NCBI GenBank assembly: GCA_002393735.1
Contig: DGTK01000006.1
Coordinates: 1-64,000, forward strand
Source: Lachnospiraceae bacterium UBA4338
GTDB lineage: Bacteria; Bacillota; Clostridia; Lachnospirales; Lachnospiraceae
Direction: 5' to 3'
Length of the DNA: 64,000 nt
The position numbers were made by a program, and so were the translations under genes. This document shows positions 18,070-26,886 of the stretch, in pieces. The notes under the pieces are model-generated. The model made no database searches and had not been told where the DNA came from. It worked only from the letters and a program-made list of their open reading frames with translations. Position 1 is the stretch's first letter, and each line of letters starts with the position of its first letter.

Positions 18070-18972
18070 ATGCCTGAAGCATTAACAAAAAAACAATTTG
18101 ATATTTTGGAAATTTACGCGAAGTCCGGAGTTAATCATTCCCAAAGAGAGTTAGGAAGAATAACAGGTTATTCTTTGGGGACCATTAATAAACTCATCAA
18201 AGAACTGACACAGATGGGTTATACAGATGGTGATAAGATTACTGATGCCGGACTTTTGGCGTTAGAGCCATATAAAGTAAAACGAGCAGTCTTTATCGCT
18301 GCAGGTTTCGGCTCAAGAATGATTCCAATTACTCTAAACACTCCTAAGCCACTTGTCAGAGTTCATGGAGTGAGAATAATTGATCATTTAATTGATGCGT
18401 GCCTGGAAGTTGGAATAGAAGAGATATATATAGTAAGAGGTTATCTTGCTGAACAGTTTGATCAGCTTTTATATAAATATCCAATGATTCATTTTTTGGA
18501 GAATCCAATGTATAACGAAGCAAATAATATCAGCTCTGCAATGATAGCAAGACATCTTTTTTCAAATGCTTATGTTTTTGAAGCAGACCTTCTTTTGGCA
18601 GATCCTTCAATTATAACCGGATATCATTATACATCTGATTTCCTGGCTATTAAGAAACAGCGTACTGACGACTGGTGTTTTGTCGTGAAGGACGGTGTCA
18701 TAGTCAGTGAAAAAGTTGGCGGAGACGGAGATGACATCTGGCAAATGGTAGGTATCTCTTACTGGAATAAGGAAGATGGAGAGAAACTCTCAGATGATAT
18801 AGAAACCGTATATACTTCTCCGGGTGGAAGGGAACGCTATTGGGAACAGGTTCCCCTTGTATATAAGAAAGATCGCTACAAGGTAAGAATAAGAGAATGT
18901 GCAGAAGATGCCATTACTGAAATAGATACATTTAATGAACTTAAAGCTATTGATAAAACGTATGATGTATAG
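18070..18972 (+). CDS. pntC: Winged helix-LicC/PntC-like CTP:2-aminoethylphosphonate cytidylyltransferase
   Basis: 300-residue fusion. Residues 1-66 form a MarR-like winged helix (QRELGRITGYSLGTINKLIKEL); residues 70-300 form a sugar-nucleotidyltransferase fold with the signature AAGFGSRM (77-84) and TPKPLV, and a metal-binding Asp in EADLLL. The family includes LicC, which makes CDP-choline, and PntC, which makes CMP-2-aminoethylphosphonate. Location directly ahead of 2-AEP transaminase and PEP mutase genes favours PntC. The fused DNA-binding domain suggests it may sense the pathway or regulate its own operon. Substrate assignment is by context. Confidence 0.8.
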   Translation: MPEALTKKQFDILEIYAKSGVNHSQRELGRITGYSLGTINKLIKELTQMGYTDGDKITDAGLLALEPYKVKRAVFIAAGFGSRMIPITLNTPKPLVRVHGVRIIDHLIDACLEVGIEEIYIVRGYLAEQFDQLLYKYPMIHFLENPMYNEANNISSAMIARHLFSNAYVFEADLLLADPSIITGYHYTSDFLAIKKQRTDDWCFVVKDGVIVSEKVGGDGDDIWQMVGISYWNKEDGEKLSDDIETVYTSPGGRERYWEQVPLVYKKDRYKVRIRECAEDAITEIDTFNELKAIDKTYDV

Positions 18973-19002
18973 TTGTTAATTTAGAAATAAGAGGAAAGAA
19001 TA

Positions 19003-20139
19003 ATGGAAAAGATAAAAAGAAATATTCTCCTTAATCCGGGACCTTCTACTACAACAGATACAGTTAAGTATGCTCAGATAGTGCCGGATATTTGCCCAAG
19101 AGAGAAAGAGTTTGCAGGTCTTATGAAAGGTTTAAGAGAGGACCTGGTTCGTATTGTGCATGGTGATTTGGATAAATACACATCTGTGCTCTTCTGTGGA
19201 AGCGGAACCATAAATATGGATATATGCCTTAACAGTCTTTTGGATGAGGGCAAGAAAATTCTAATTATCAATAATGGCGCATATTCTTCCAGAGCAGCAG
19301 AAATATGCGATTATTATAATCTTGATTATATCAATATGTCTTTTCCGATTGATGAACAGCCTAATCTTGAAAAAATAGAGGAAACGCTTAAATCCAATCA
19401 GGATATTTCATTGGTATATACAACACATAATGAAACAGGTACTGGTCTTCTTAATCCTATAAGAGAAATAGGAGAGACAGCACATCGTTATGGTGCAATT
19501 TTCGTGGTTGATACCACAAGCACATATGCGATGAGACCGATTGATATCGAAAAAGATAATGTAGATTTCTGTATGGCTTCTGCACAAAAAGGTCTTATGG
19601 CTTTTACAGGCCTTTCTTTTGTAGTAGGTAATCGTGCGATAATTGAGAAGTCAAAGGATTTTCCAAGAAGAAGTTATTATTGCAATTTATATCGTCAGTA
19701 TGATTATTTTGAACGAACAGGAGAAATGAATTTTACCCCTCCGGTTCAGACAATATATGCTACGCTTAAGGCTCTCGAGGAATACTGGGAAGAGGGCGAA
19801 GAAGCAAAGTGGGCAAGGCATACAAGAGTTTTTGATGCAATTAATGAAGGCCTTGATGAACTTGGATTTAAACAGGTTATTGCTCCTGAACTAAGAAGTG
19901 GTCTTGTATCTACTGCCATATATCCGGATGATGAGAACTGGGATTTTGAAAAGATACATGATTATTGTTACGAAAAAGGTTTTACCATCTATCCTGGTAA
20001 AATCTCCGGCACCAACACATTCAGATTATGTGCCCTGGGAGCTATAGATAAGGAAGATATTGATGCTTTCTTTATTACATTCAAAGAAGCACTTGCCAAA
20101 TATGGTGTATCAGTTCCGGTTAAATATAATACCAAATAA
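19003..20139 (+). CDS. 2-aminoethylphosphonate transaminase (PhnW-like, biosynthetic)
   Basis: Class V PLP aminotransferase of 378 residues. The start LLNPGPSTTTDTVK, the FCGSGTINMD loop and the PLP-binding Lys196 in SAQKGL match the PhnW/AEPT family. PhnW can act in either direction; here it sits between pntC and pepM with no phosphonatase (PhnX) nearby, so the biosynthetic direction, phosphonoacetaldehyde to 2-AEP, is inferred. It follows pntC by 30 bp and precedes pepM by about 24 bp in what looks like one operon. Confidence 0.88.
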   Translation: MEKIKRNILLNPGPSTTTDTVKYAQIVPDICPREKEFAGLMKGLREDLVRIVHGDLDKYTSVLFCGSGTINMDICLNSLLDEGKKILIINNGAYSSRAAEICDYYNLDYINMSFPIDEQPNLEKIEETLKSNQDISLVYTTHNETGTGLLNPIREIGETAHRYGAIFVVDTTSTYAMRPIDIEKDNVDFCMASAQKGLMAFTGLSFVVGNRAIIEKSKDFPRRSYYCNLYRQYDYFERTGEMNFTPPVQTIYATLKALEEYWEEGEEAKWARHTRVFDAINEGLDELGFKQVIAPELRSGLVSTAIYPDDENWDFEKIHDYCYEKGFTIYPGKISGTNTFRLCALGAIDKEDIDAFFITFKEALAKYGVSVPVKYNTK

Positions 20140-20163
20140 TTATCAGTAATGTGGGAGCCTGAA

Positions 20164-21459
20164 ATGAAGAAAATATATACATGTTTTTGCACCGATGTAG
20201 TACATGAAGGACATCTTAATATAATAAGAAATGCTCAGGAATATGGAAGAGTGATTGTAGGCGCTTTATCAGATAAAGCTCTTATCAGATATAACAGATT
20301 CCCTACTGTCAGTCAGGAAGAGAGAGTTAAGCTTTATCGCTCAATTGAAGGGGTGGATGAAGTGGTAATTCAGGATGACATGTTATATGATGATGTCATT
20401 GCATTAATTAAACCTGATTATATCATTCATGGGGATAACTGGCAGTCTGGACCCGAGAAGACCATACGTGATCATGTTGAAAAGTTACTGAAGGAATATG
20501 GTGGGGAACTGATTGATGTTCCATATACATATAATGAGGATGTTAAGAAGATTGATCTTCAACTTCGAGAGAAACTGGCTATGCCTGAATACAGAAGAAA
20601 GAGACTTCGTCAGCTTCTTGAAATGACACCTATTGTTAAGGCGATGGAGGCTCATTCCGGACTTACCGGATTAATAGTTGAAAAGACTGTTGTTGAGAAT
20701 GAAGGCCGTCTTGATCAGTTTGATGCATTATGGATTTCTTCATTATGTGACAGTACGGCCAAGGGAAAACCGGATATCGAACTTGTTGATTTTACAAGCA
20801 GACTTCGTACAATTGATGATATAACCGAAGTAACAACCAAGCCGATTATTTTTGATGGCGATACCGGCGGACTTACCGAACATTTTGTCTATACAGTAAG
20901 AAGTCTTGAGAAGATGGGTGTATCAGCAGTCATAATTGAAGATAAAAAAGGTCTTAAGAAGAATTCTTTATTTGGAACTGAAGTTGAGCAGACCCAGGCA
21001 ACCATCGAAGAATTCTCTGCCAAAATAGCCGCCGGAAAAAAAGCACAGCTTACCGATGATTTTATGATTATTGCGCGTATTGAAAGCCTGATCCTCGAAA
21101 AAGGAATGGAAGATGCTCTTAAAAGAGCTGATGCATTTGTTGCTGCGGGCGCTGATGGAATTATGATTCACAGCAGAAAGAAAGATCCTGGTGAAATAAT
21201 TGAATTTTGTGATAAATTCAGAGAGAATAACAAAACAACTCCTATAGTTGTGGTACCAAGTTCATTCAATACCGTGAAGGAAGAAGAACTGGCTGAACAT
21301 GGTGTTAATATTGTAATTTATGCAAATCAGTTAACAAGAAGTGCTTTCCCTGCAATGCAGCAGACTGCCAAAACGATTTTGAAGAATCACCGTGCAAAGG
21401 AAGCGGATGATTATCTGATGTCAATAAAAGATATTATTACGCTTATTGATGAAATATAG
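20164..21459 (+). CDS. pepM: Cytidylyltransferase-like/phosphoenolpyruvate mutase fusion
   Basis: PEP mutase creates the C-P bond by rearranging PEP to phosphonopyruvate. Residues 1-140 resemble TagD-type cytidylyltransferases, with H14-E-G-H17 and IHGDNW, but the usual RTxGIST near the end is replaced by YTYNEDVKKI. Residues about 145-431 are the mutase: AHSGLTGLIVEK, ISSLCDSTAKGKPD and the diagnostic EDKKGLKKNS at 259-268. The start at 20164 follows GGGAG with a six-base spacer; an ATG 15 bases upstream is less likely. The N-terminal domain may be active, altered or structural. Confidence 0.92.
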   Translation: MKKIYTCFCTDVVHEGHLNIIRNAQEYGRVIVGALSDKALIRYNRFPTVSQEERVKLYRSIEGVDEVVIQDDMLYDDVIALIKPDYIIHGDNWQSGPEKTIRDHVEKLLKEYGGELIDVPYTYNEDVKKIDLQLREKLAMPEYRRKRLRQLLEMTPIVKAMEAHSGLTGLIVEKTVVENEGRLDQFDALWISSLCDSTAKGKPDIELVDFTSRLRTIDDITEVTTKPIIFDGDTGGLTEHFVYTVRSLEKMGVSAVIIEDKKGLKKNSLFGTEVEQTQATIEEFSAKIAAGKKAQLTDDFMIIARIESLILEKGMEDALKRADAFVAAGADGIMIHSRKKDPGEIIEFCDKFRENNKTTPIVVVPSSFNTVKEEELAEHGVNIVIYANQLTRSAFPAMQQTAKTILKNHRAKEADDYLMSIKDIITLIDEI

Positions 21460-21488
21460 AATTAGTAAAATGAAAGGCGAATTTGTAT

Positions 21489-23153
21489 ATGTCATCTGAA
21501 GATAAGGTTCAGGAAAAAACTAAAAAGAAAGAGCAGTTTTCACTTAAATGTGCTCTGACACTTGCCATTTGCGCGTCATTTATTCTTTTTATATATGCAC
21601 CTTTTGAAATGTTCTTTTTAAATAAGACTAATTTCTGGTTTGATTTTTATACAATGATTGGTATTGAACTGGTGCTGTTTATATTAGGAGTTGGTATCAT
21701 AACTCTGATTGAATATGTATCATTTAAGATTCATCCAATTGTATATAAAATTATTTACTGTTTTGGGATTATATGCTTTTTCTCTTTCTATATCGAAGGT
21801 AATTTTCTCTCTAAAGATTTGCCTTTACTTGATGGCAGGGAAATAGACTGGAATTCTCTTTCTGTTCACAGAATTTATTCGATTGTTACCATTTTGGTGC
21901 TTGTGGTGGCAGTTGTGGTTTTGATTAAGATTTTTAAATATGAGAAAGCACAGAATTATTTAAAATACGCCGTTATGTTTGTAAGTGGAATGCTTTTGAT
22001 AACACTTGTAACTATATCGATTCAGAATAAGGGATTTGAAAAGAAATCCAGACTTGTAATTAATAAAAAAGGGGAGTTTAATTATTCTGATAAACAAAAT
22101 ATAATAGTATTGATTCTTGATGCTGTGGACCAGGATGTTTTTGAAGAAGTCAAGGAAAATCATCCCGAGTATTCTGAGGTGTTCAGTGATTTTACAAATT
22201 ATACCAATATGGTATCTACCTATACTCAGACTGAACAGTCTGTATCATATTTAATGACCGGTGTCTTCTATGAGGGAAAACCGGGAGATTCGTTTCCTGC
22301 CTATGTAACAAAGGAATTTGATGAGTCAGTATTCTTTGAAGATCTTCAAAACAGAGGTTATCGTATAGGTTATTATGAACAGGATAATTTTCCTTATAGC
22401 AGTGTAAAGGTGCTGGAATTTGATAATGTGGCAATGGGCAGACCAATGAAGATGGATATGGCATCATATTTCAGAGGATGGATTAAACTTATAGGATTTA
22501 GATATGCACCATTTGATTTGAAAAAACATTTCAAATTATCTTATCGTGAGTTTTTAACATCAGATGATTCTGCCAAATATGATAATAGTTTTATTGATTA
22601 TAATGATGTATTCAGAGATGATGTTATAAGCAGTGATTTTACAATTACAGAAGATAAGTATTTTAAGTTATATCATATTGAAGGCGCACATATTCCATTT
22701 GAATATGATGCAATGGCTAATCGTGTTGGTAATACCACGTATCAGGAATGTATTGAAGCTTCATTTTATGTAGCTGGTGAGTTTATTAACAGGTTGAAAG
22801 AAGAGGGAGTTTATGATAATTCAGCCATTATAATTATGGCAGATCACGGTTTTTCTCTTGAAGATATTGAGGAAGACCGACTTCATCCTGTATTTTTCGT
22901 TAAAGGAATTGATGAACATCATGATATTTTACAGACTAATGATGCACCCTTGTCCTTCGAAGATTTCAACCTGATTATTGACAGACTTGATGAAGGAAAG
23001 AGCAGTCTTGAAATCACCGACTGGAAGGAAGGTGATGAGAGAGACCGTAAGTGCTATGTATATTTTTATAAAGAAATAAATGGTCATTATTCAGAATGCA
23101 TTCAGCATGGTCATGCTGGTGAATGGGAGAATGTTGAAAGAATAGGGGACTAG
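21489..23153 (+). CDS. LtaS-like membrane sulfatase-fold transferase
   Basis: Roughly 554 residues with five predicted transmembrane helices in the first 190, followed by an outer sulfatase/alkaline-phosphatase fold domain: IIVLILDAVD (metal Asp), a TEQSVSYLMTG segment that may carry the nucleophilic Thr or Ser, and MADHGFSLED. Five helices plus a sulfatase domain is the architecture of lipoteichoic acid synthase and phosphoethanolamine transferases. In this operon it could move a phosphono- or phospho-headgroup onto a surface polymer. True substrate unknown. The ATG at 21489 is preferred to the TTG six bases upstream. Confidence 0.8.
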   Translation: MSSEDKVQEKTKKKEQFSLKCALTLAICASFILFIYAPFEMFFLNKTNFWFDFYTMIGIELVLFILGVGIITLIEYVSFKIHPIVYKIIYCFGIICFFSFYIEGNFLSKDLPLLDGREIDWNSLSVHRIYSIVTILVLVVAVVVLIKIFKYEKAQNYLKYAVMFVSGMLLITLVTISIQNKGFEKKSRLVINKKGEFNYSDKQNIIVLILDAVDQDVFEEVKENHPEYSEVFSDFTNYTNMVSTYTQTEQSVSYLMTGVFYEGKPGDSFPAYVTKEFDESVFFEDLQNRGYRIGYYEQDNFPYSSVKVLEFDNVAMGRPMKMDMASYFRGWIKLIGFRYAPFDLKKHFKLSYREFLTSDDSAKYDNSFIDYNDVFRDDVISSDFTITEDKYFKLYHIEGAHIPFEYDAMANRVGNTTYQECIEASFYVAGEFINRLKEEGVYDNSAIIIMADHGFSLEDIEEDRLHPVFFVKGIDEHHDILQTNDAPLSFEDFNLIIDRLDEGKSSLEITDWKEGDERDRKCYVYFYKEINGHYSECIQHGHAGEWENVERIGD

Positions 23154-23169
23154 TTAAGAGGAATAATAA

Positions 23170-25080
23170 ATGCAGATAATATTCAGGCCTTTTATCGTAA
23201 TAATGGAATGGTGCTATTTTTTATGTAAGAATTATGGTATTGCCATTATTTTATTCACACTGATCAGTAAAATTATTTTACTGCCTCTGTCCATATGGCT
23301 TCAGTATAATTCAATCAAGATGGTTAAGATGCAGCCGGAACTTAATTATATGAAAACTAAATTCTTTGGTGACAGAGAGAGAATTGCAGATGAAGAGGCT
23401 GCAATATACAAGAAGTATAAATATAATCCGTTTATATCCATAATTCCGACCATTATTCAGCTTGTGCTTCTTATGGCAGTTATAGAAGCCATAAAAGCCG
23501 GTATGATGGATGGCAGTATAGATATGATGTTTATGGGATTCTCCCTTGCGGTAGTTCCATCTGAGGTAAAAGGTCTTTATCTTTTGTCTCCGGTAATTGC
23601 AGCTCTTTCCGCACTTTTAATGTGCATATGTCAGAATAAGAGTAACGTTATACAGGCGGAACAGTCCAGTATAAGTCAGATGATAATGCTTGCCATATCT
23701 GTTGGATTGTCACTTTATTTAGGCTTCTTTGTTTCTGTAGGTGTTGCTGTATACTGGGTATTCTCAAATCTGTTTTCAACAGCGCAGCTTTATATACTAA
23801 ACTTTTTCATTAATCCAAAAAAATATGTGGATTATGAACGTCTGGAGGACAGTAAAAAACAGCTTGATGAGCTCAATTCCTTAGGTAAGAAAAAGGGTCC
23901 TAAGACTGCTGAAGAAAAAGCTTATGCAAAAAAAGAAAAAGAGGATTACAAGAAATTCTTCTCAGTAGTAAACAAGCATCTGGTATTCTATTCTGAGAGC
24001 AATGGTTTTTATAAATATTATGCAGGCATGATAGAATATCTGCTTGAAAAAACCAATATTACAATTCACTATATTACAAGTGATCCTAATGATAATATCT
24101 TTGAAATGGAAAAAACCAATCCAAGAATAAGAGGATATTATATAGCAGAAAAGAAACTTATTACTCTTATGATGAAAATGGATGCGGATATTGTGGTAAT
24201 GACCGTACCGGATCTTGAGAATTTCCATATAAAGAGAAGTTATGTAAGAAAAGATATTGAATATCTATATGTTCAGCATGGTATGGGCAGTGTAAGTCTT
24301 ACATATCGTAAAGGAGCCCTGGATCATTATGATACCATTCTTTCTCCGAATAAAAAGCAGACAGAGGAAATAAGGGCGCAGGAGGCTTTATATAAGCTGC
24401 CTGAAAAGAAAATTATTGAGTGCGGGTATTTTATTCTTGATGATATGATTAAAGCATATGAGGAAATGGATAAGACCAGAACTTCAGAAGAGAAGACCGT
24501 GCTTATCGCACCGTCATGGCAGGATAAGAATATCGTGGACAGTTGTCTTGATGAACTCTTGACACAACTGGAGCCTACGGGATATAAGATTATTGTAAGA
24601 CCTCATCCGCAGCATGTAAGACATAAAAAAGAACAGCTGATGCAACTTAAAGAGCGTTTTGCATCAAATGATAAAATAGAGATACAACTTGATTTTTCTG
24701 CAACAGATACAGTATGGAAAGCAGATCTTCTTATTACTGACTGGTCAGATATTTCAATGGAATATTCTTTTTGTACCAATAAACCGGTATTATTCATTAA
24801 TACTCCAATGAAGATTATGAATCCGGAATATGACAGAATAGATGTGTTGCCGATTAATATTGAAATAAGAGAAATAGTGGGAACATCTGTTGACCTTGAT
24901 AAGTTAGATCAGGTACGTGAAAAAGTTGATTATCTCTTTGAACATGCAGATGAATATGCTGCCAGGATTGCCGATTACAGAGATAATCAGGTTTATAATA
25001 TTGGCCATTCAGCTGAAATTGGCGGCAGATATGTTGCCATGCAGTTAATGGAGAGAGCTAAGAAGAAAAAGGATAAATAA
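23170..25080 (+). CDS. YidC/Oxa1-CDP-glycerol glycerophosphotransferase fusion
   Basis: 636-residue protein joining two families. Residues 1-216 are a YidC/Oxa1-type membrane domain (LFTLISKIILLPLS, QYNSIKMVKMQPEL, YKKYKYNPFISIIPTIIQ) with about five helices. A charged linker at 217-260 (many Lys/Glu) leads to a cytoplasmic TagB/TagF-like domain at about 265-636, with YVQHG, LIAPSWQ, VRPHPQ and ITDWSDISMEYSF. That family transfers phospho-alditols from CDP donors. Here the donor could be CMP-AEP from the neighbouring pathway. The fused YidC may anchor the enzyme at the membrane or act as a translocation channel; both are inferences. Confidence 0.85.
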   Translation: MQIIFRPFIVIMEWCYFLCKNYGIAIILFTLISKIILLPLSIWLQYNSIKMVKMQPELNYMKTKFFGDRERIADEEAAIYKKYKYNPFISIIPTIIQLVLLMAVIEAIKAGMMDGSIDMMFMGFSLAVVPSEVKGLYLLSPVIAALSALLMCICQNKSNVIQAEQSSISQMIMLAISVGLSLYLGFFVSVGVAVYWVFSNLFSTAQLYILNFFINPKKYVDYERLEDSKKQLDELNSLGKKKGPKTAEEKAYAKKEKEDYKKFFSVVNKHLVFYSESNGFYKYYAGMIEYLLEKTNITIHYITSDPNDNIFEMEKTNPRIRGYYIAEKKLITLMMKMDADIVVMTVPDLENFHIKRSYVRKDIEYLYVQHGMGSVSLTYRKGALDHYDTILSPNKKQTEEIRAQEALYKLPEKKIIECGYFILDDMIKAYEEMDKTRTSEEKTVLIAPSWQDKNIVDSCLDELLTQLEPTGYKIIVRPHPQHVRHKKEQLMQLKERFASNDKIEIQLDFSATDTVWKADLLITDWSDISMEYSFCTNKPVLFINTPMKIMNPEYDRIDVLPINIEIREIVGTSVDLDKLDQVREKVDYLFEHADEYAARIADYRDNQVYNIGHSAEIGGRYVAMQLMERAKKKKDK

Positions 25081-25097
25081 AAGAGAGGTATAAAATT

Positions 25098-25289
25098 ATG
25101 TTATTGTATATTGATCCTTCAGTTACAACTTATCTTATTCAGGCAGGAGCCGGTATTGCAATTGCTGTTGGCGCTGCCATTGCCATCTATGTCAGAAAAG
25201 CAAAAAAGAAAATTAATGACAAACTGGGCATTGATGAGAATAAGAATAAAGAAGTTGAATCTGATGATATTGAGTTTAAGGATGAATAA
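25098..25289 (+). CDS. Small single-pass membrane protein (YIDP type)
   Basis: 63 residues: an N-terminal LLYIDPSVTTYLIQ, one helix at about residues 10-30, then a basic and finally an acidic cytoplasmic tail. Small proteins starting YIDP often accompany sulfatase-like surface-polymer enzymes in Firmicutes; this is a personal pattern match rather than a family assignment. The position between the fusion protein and phosphonopyruvate decarboxylase, with good spacing to both, argues it is a real part of the operon, perhaps as an accessory subunit. Confidence 0.7.
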   Translation: MLLYIDPSVTTYLIQAGAGIAIAVGAAIAIYVRKAKKKINDKLGIDENKNKEVESDDIEFKDE

Positions 25290-25301
25290 TCGGAGAGTGT
25301 T

Positions 25302-26423
25302 ATGAAGGTAGATACATTCGTTCAGATACTGGGAAGCGATTTCTATACGGGCGTACCGGATTCGCAGTTAAAAGCTTTATGCAATTATCTGATGCAAAAG
25401 TATGGAATTGATCCAAAACATCATATCATAGCCGCTAATGAAGGTAACTGTACAGCACTGGCAGCAGGATATCATCTTGCAACAGGTAAAGTGCCGGTTG
25501 TTTATATGCAAAATTCCGGAGAAGGCAATATTATTAATCCGGTCGCAAGTCTTCTAAATGATAAGGTCTATGCCATTCCGGTTATTTTTGTCGTTGGTTG
25601 GAGAGGTGAACCTGGAATACACGATGAGCCTCAGCATATTTATCAGGGTGAAGTGACACTTAAACTCCTTGAAGATATGGATATTGCTTATTTTGTATTA
25701 GGAAAAGACACTACTGAAGAGGAATTAAGTGCCAGGATGAAAGAGTTTACAGATATTCTTTCTACTGGCAAGGATGTGGCTTTTGTAATTCGTAAAGGTG
25801 CTCTTACGGATGCTCCTTTGGTTGAATATAAGAATGATAACAATATGATCCGTGAAGAAATAATAAGACATATTGTTAATGTTACAGGGGAAGATCCGGT
25901 TATATCAACTACAGGCAAGGCATCGCGTGAACTATTTGAAATAAGAGAAGCCAATAACCAGTCACATAAGTACGACTTCCTTACAGTGGGTTCCATGGGC
26001 CACAGCAGTTCCATAGCGCTGGGAGTAGCGCTTAATAAACCTTCGGAACGTATATGGTGTATAGATGGTGATGGAGCAGCATTGATGCATATGGGTTCCA
26101 TGGCAGTTATAGGTACCAATAAGCCTGATAACCTGATTCATATAGTTATAAATAATGGTGCTCATGAGACGGTGGGCGGAATGCCAACAGTAGCTTCTAA
26201 TATAGATATGGTTTCAATAGCCAAAGCATGTGGTTATCCTAATGCAGTCAGCGTAAGTTCTTTTGAAAAACTTGATGTGGAACTCGATAAGGCAAAAAAT
26301 AAAAAAGAACTCTGCTTCATAGAAGTTAAATGCAGCATTGGTGCAAGAGAAGATTTAGGTCGCCCTACAACTTCTGCACTTGAGAATAAGCAGAATTTTA
26401 TGGATTATTTGCAGACTTTGTAA
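25302..26423 (+). CDS. Phosphonopyruvate decarboxylase
   Basis: TPP enzyme of 373 residues that makes phosphonoacetaldehyde irreversibly from phosphonopyruvate, pulling the unfavourable PEP mutase step forward. The N-terminus has TGVPDSQLK and ANEGNCTALAAGYHLATG; the TPP-binding motif is GDGAALMHMG followed by INNG about 30 residues later. Single-chain Ppd architecture, normal length. It completes the route PEP, phosphonopyruvate, phosphonoacetaldehyde, 2-AEP, CMP-AEP encoded in this group. GGAG lies upstream of the ATG. Confidence 0.92.
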   Translation: MKVDTFVQILGSDFYTGVPDSQLKALCNYLMQKYGIDPKHHIIAANEGNCTALAAGYHLATGKVPVVYMQNSGEGNIINPVASLLNDKVYAIPVIFVVGWRGEPGIHDEPQHIYQGEVTLKLLEDMDIAYFVLGKDTTEEELSARMKEFTDILSTGKDVAFVIRKGALTDAPLVEYKNDNNMIREEIIRHIVNVTGEDPVISTTGKASRELFEIREANNQSHKYDFLTVGSMGHSSSIALGVALNKPSERIWCIDGDGAALMHMGSMAVIGTNKPDNLIHIVINNGAHETVGGMPTVASNIDMVSIAKACGYPNAVSVSSFEKLDVELDKAKNKKELCFIEVKCSIGAREDLGRPTTSALENKQNFMDYLQTL

Positions 26424-26452
26424 GGAAAATAGTATTTTTATTAAAAATCTTC

Positions 26453-26481
26453 TTGCATTAAGTTTGTGGCTATGTTACAAT
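26453..26481 (+). promoter_or_regulatory. rpmE promoter, TTGCAT-N17-TACAAT
   Basis: TTGCAT at 26453-26458 and TACAAT at 26476-26481 are 17 bp apart, giving a leader of about 50 nt before rpmE. Confidence 0.65.
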
Positions 26482-26538
26482 AAACAAGCTGTTTAATATT
26501 AGATTAATAAGGTAATAAAACATAAAGAGGTGAGAATT

Positions 26539-26745
26539 ATGAGAGAAGGAATTCATCCTGATTACTATCAGGCTACCGTAACTTGTAACTGTGGCAACAC
26601 TTTCGTGACAGGTTCAACAAAGCAGGAAATTCACGTAGAAGTTTGTTCCAAATGCCACTCATTCTACACAGGCCAGCAGAAAGCTACACAGGCCAGAGGT
26701 CGAGTAGATAAGTTCAATAAGAAGTACGGCGTAGCTGCTAACTAG
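26539..26745 (+). CDS. rpmE: 50S ribosomal protein L31, zinc-binding type
   Basis: 68 residues. The CNC and CSKC cysteine pairs (segments VTCNCGNTF and VCSKCHSFY) mark the zinc-containing C+ form of L31 rather than the zinc-free paralogue. The start at 26539 follows AAAGAGGTGA; an in-frame GTG nine bases upstream overlaps that site and is rejected. It has its own promoter and terminator. Confidence 0.97.
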   Translation: MREGIHPDYYQATVTCNCGNTFVTGSTKQEIHVEVCSKCHSFYTGQQKATQARGRVDKFNKKYGVAAN

Positions 26746-26757
26746 GACATTAATCAG

Positions 26758-26792
26758 GGTTGAGGTATTAAATATCTCAACCTTTTGTTTTT
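26758..26792 (+). terminator. rpmE terminator
   Basis: GGTTGAG (26758-26764) pairs with CTCAACC (26776-26782), followed by TTTTGTTTTT. Confidence 0.88.
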
Positions 26793-26828
26793 GTGCTGTA
26801 TGATGTCAGGTGATTGCATAAGCAGAAT

Positions 26829-26858
26829 TTGACGGACAGCGCGAGATACTGATAAAAT
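26829..26858 (+). promoter_or_regulatory. Promoter of the DUF1385-prmC-prfA unit, TTGACG-N18-TAAAAT
   Basis: TTGACG at 26829-26834 and TAAAAT at 26853-26858. The transcript would begin around 26865, which supports a start of DUF1385 at 26887 rather than at 26857. Confidence 0.55.
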
Positions 26859-26886
26859 GATTAATGATTTAGTTGGAGTTAAGAAA

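Noticed and set aside
18000..26500. Phosphonate degradation (phnX or C-P lyase) instead of synthesis
   Set aside because: PEP mutase and phosphonopyruvate decarboxylase are biosynthetic, and neither phosphonatase nor phnGHIJ genes are present.
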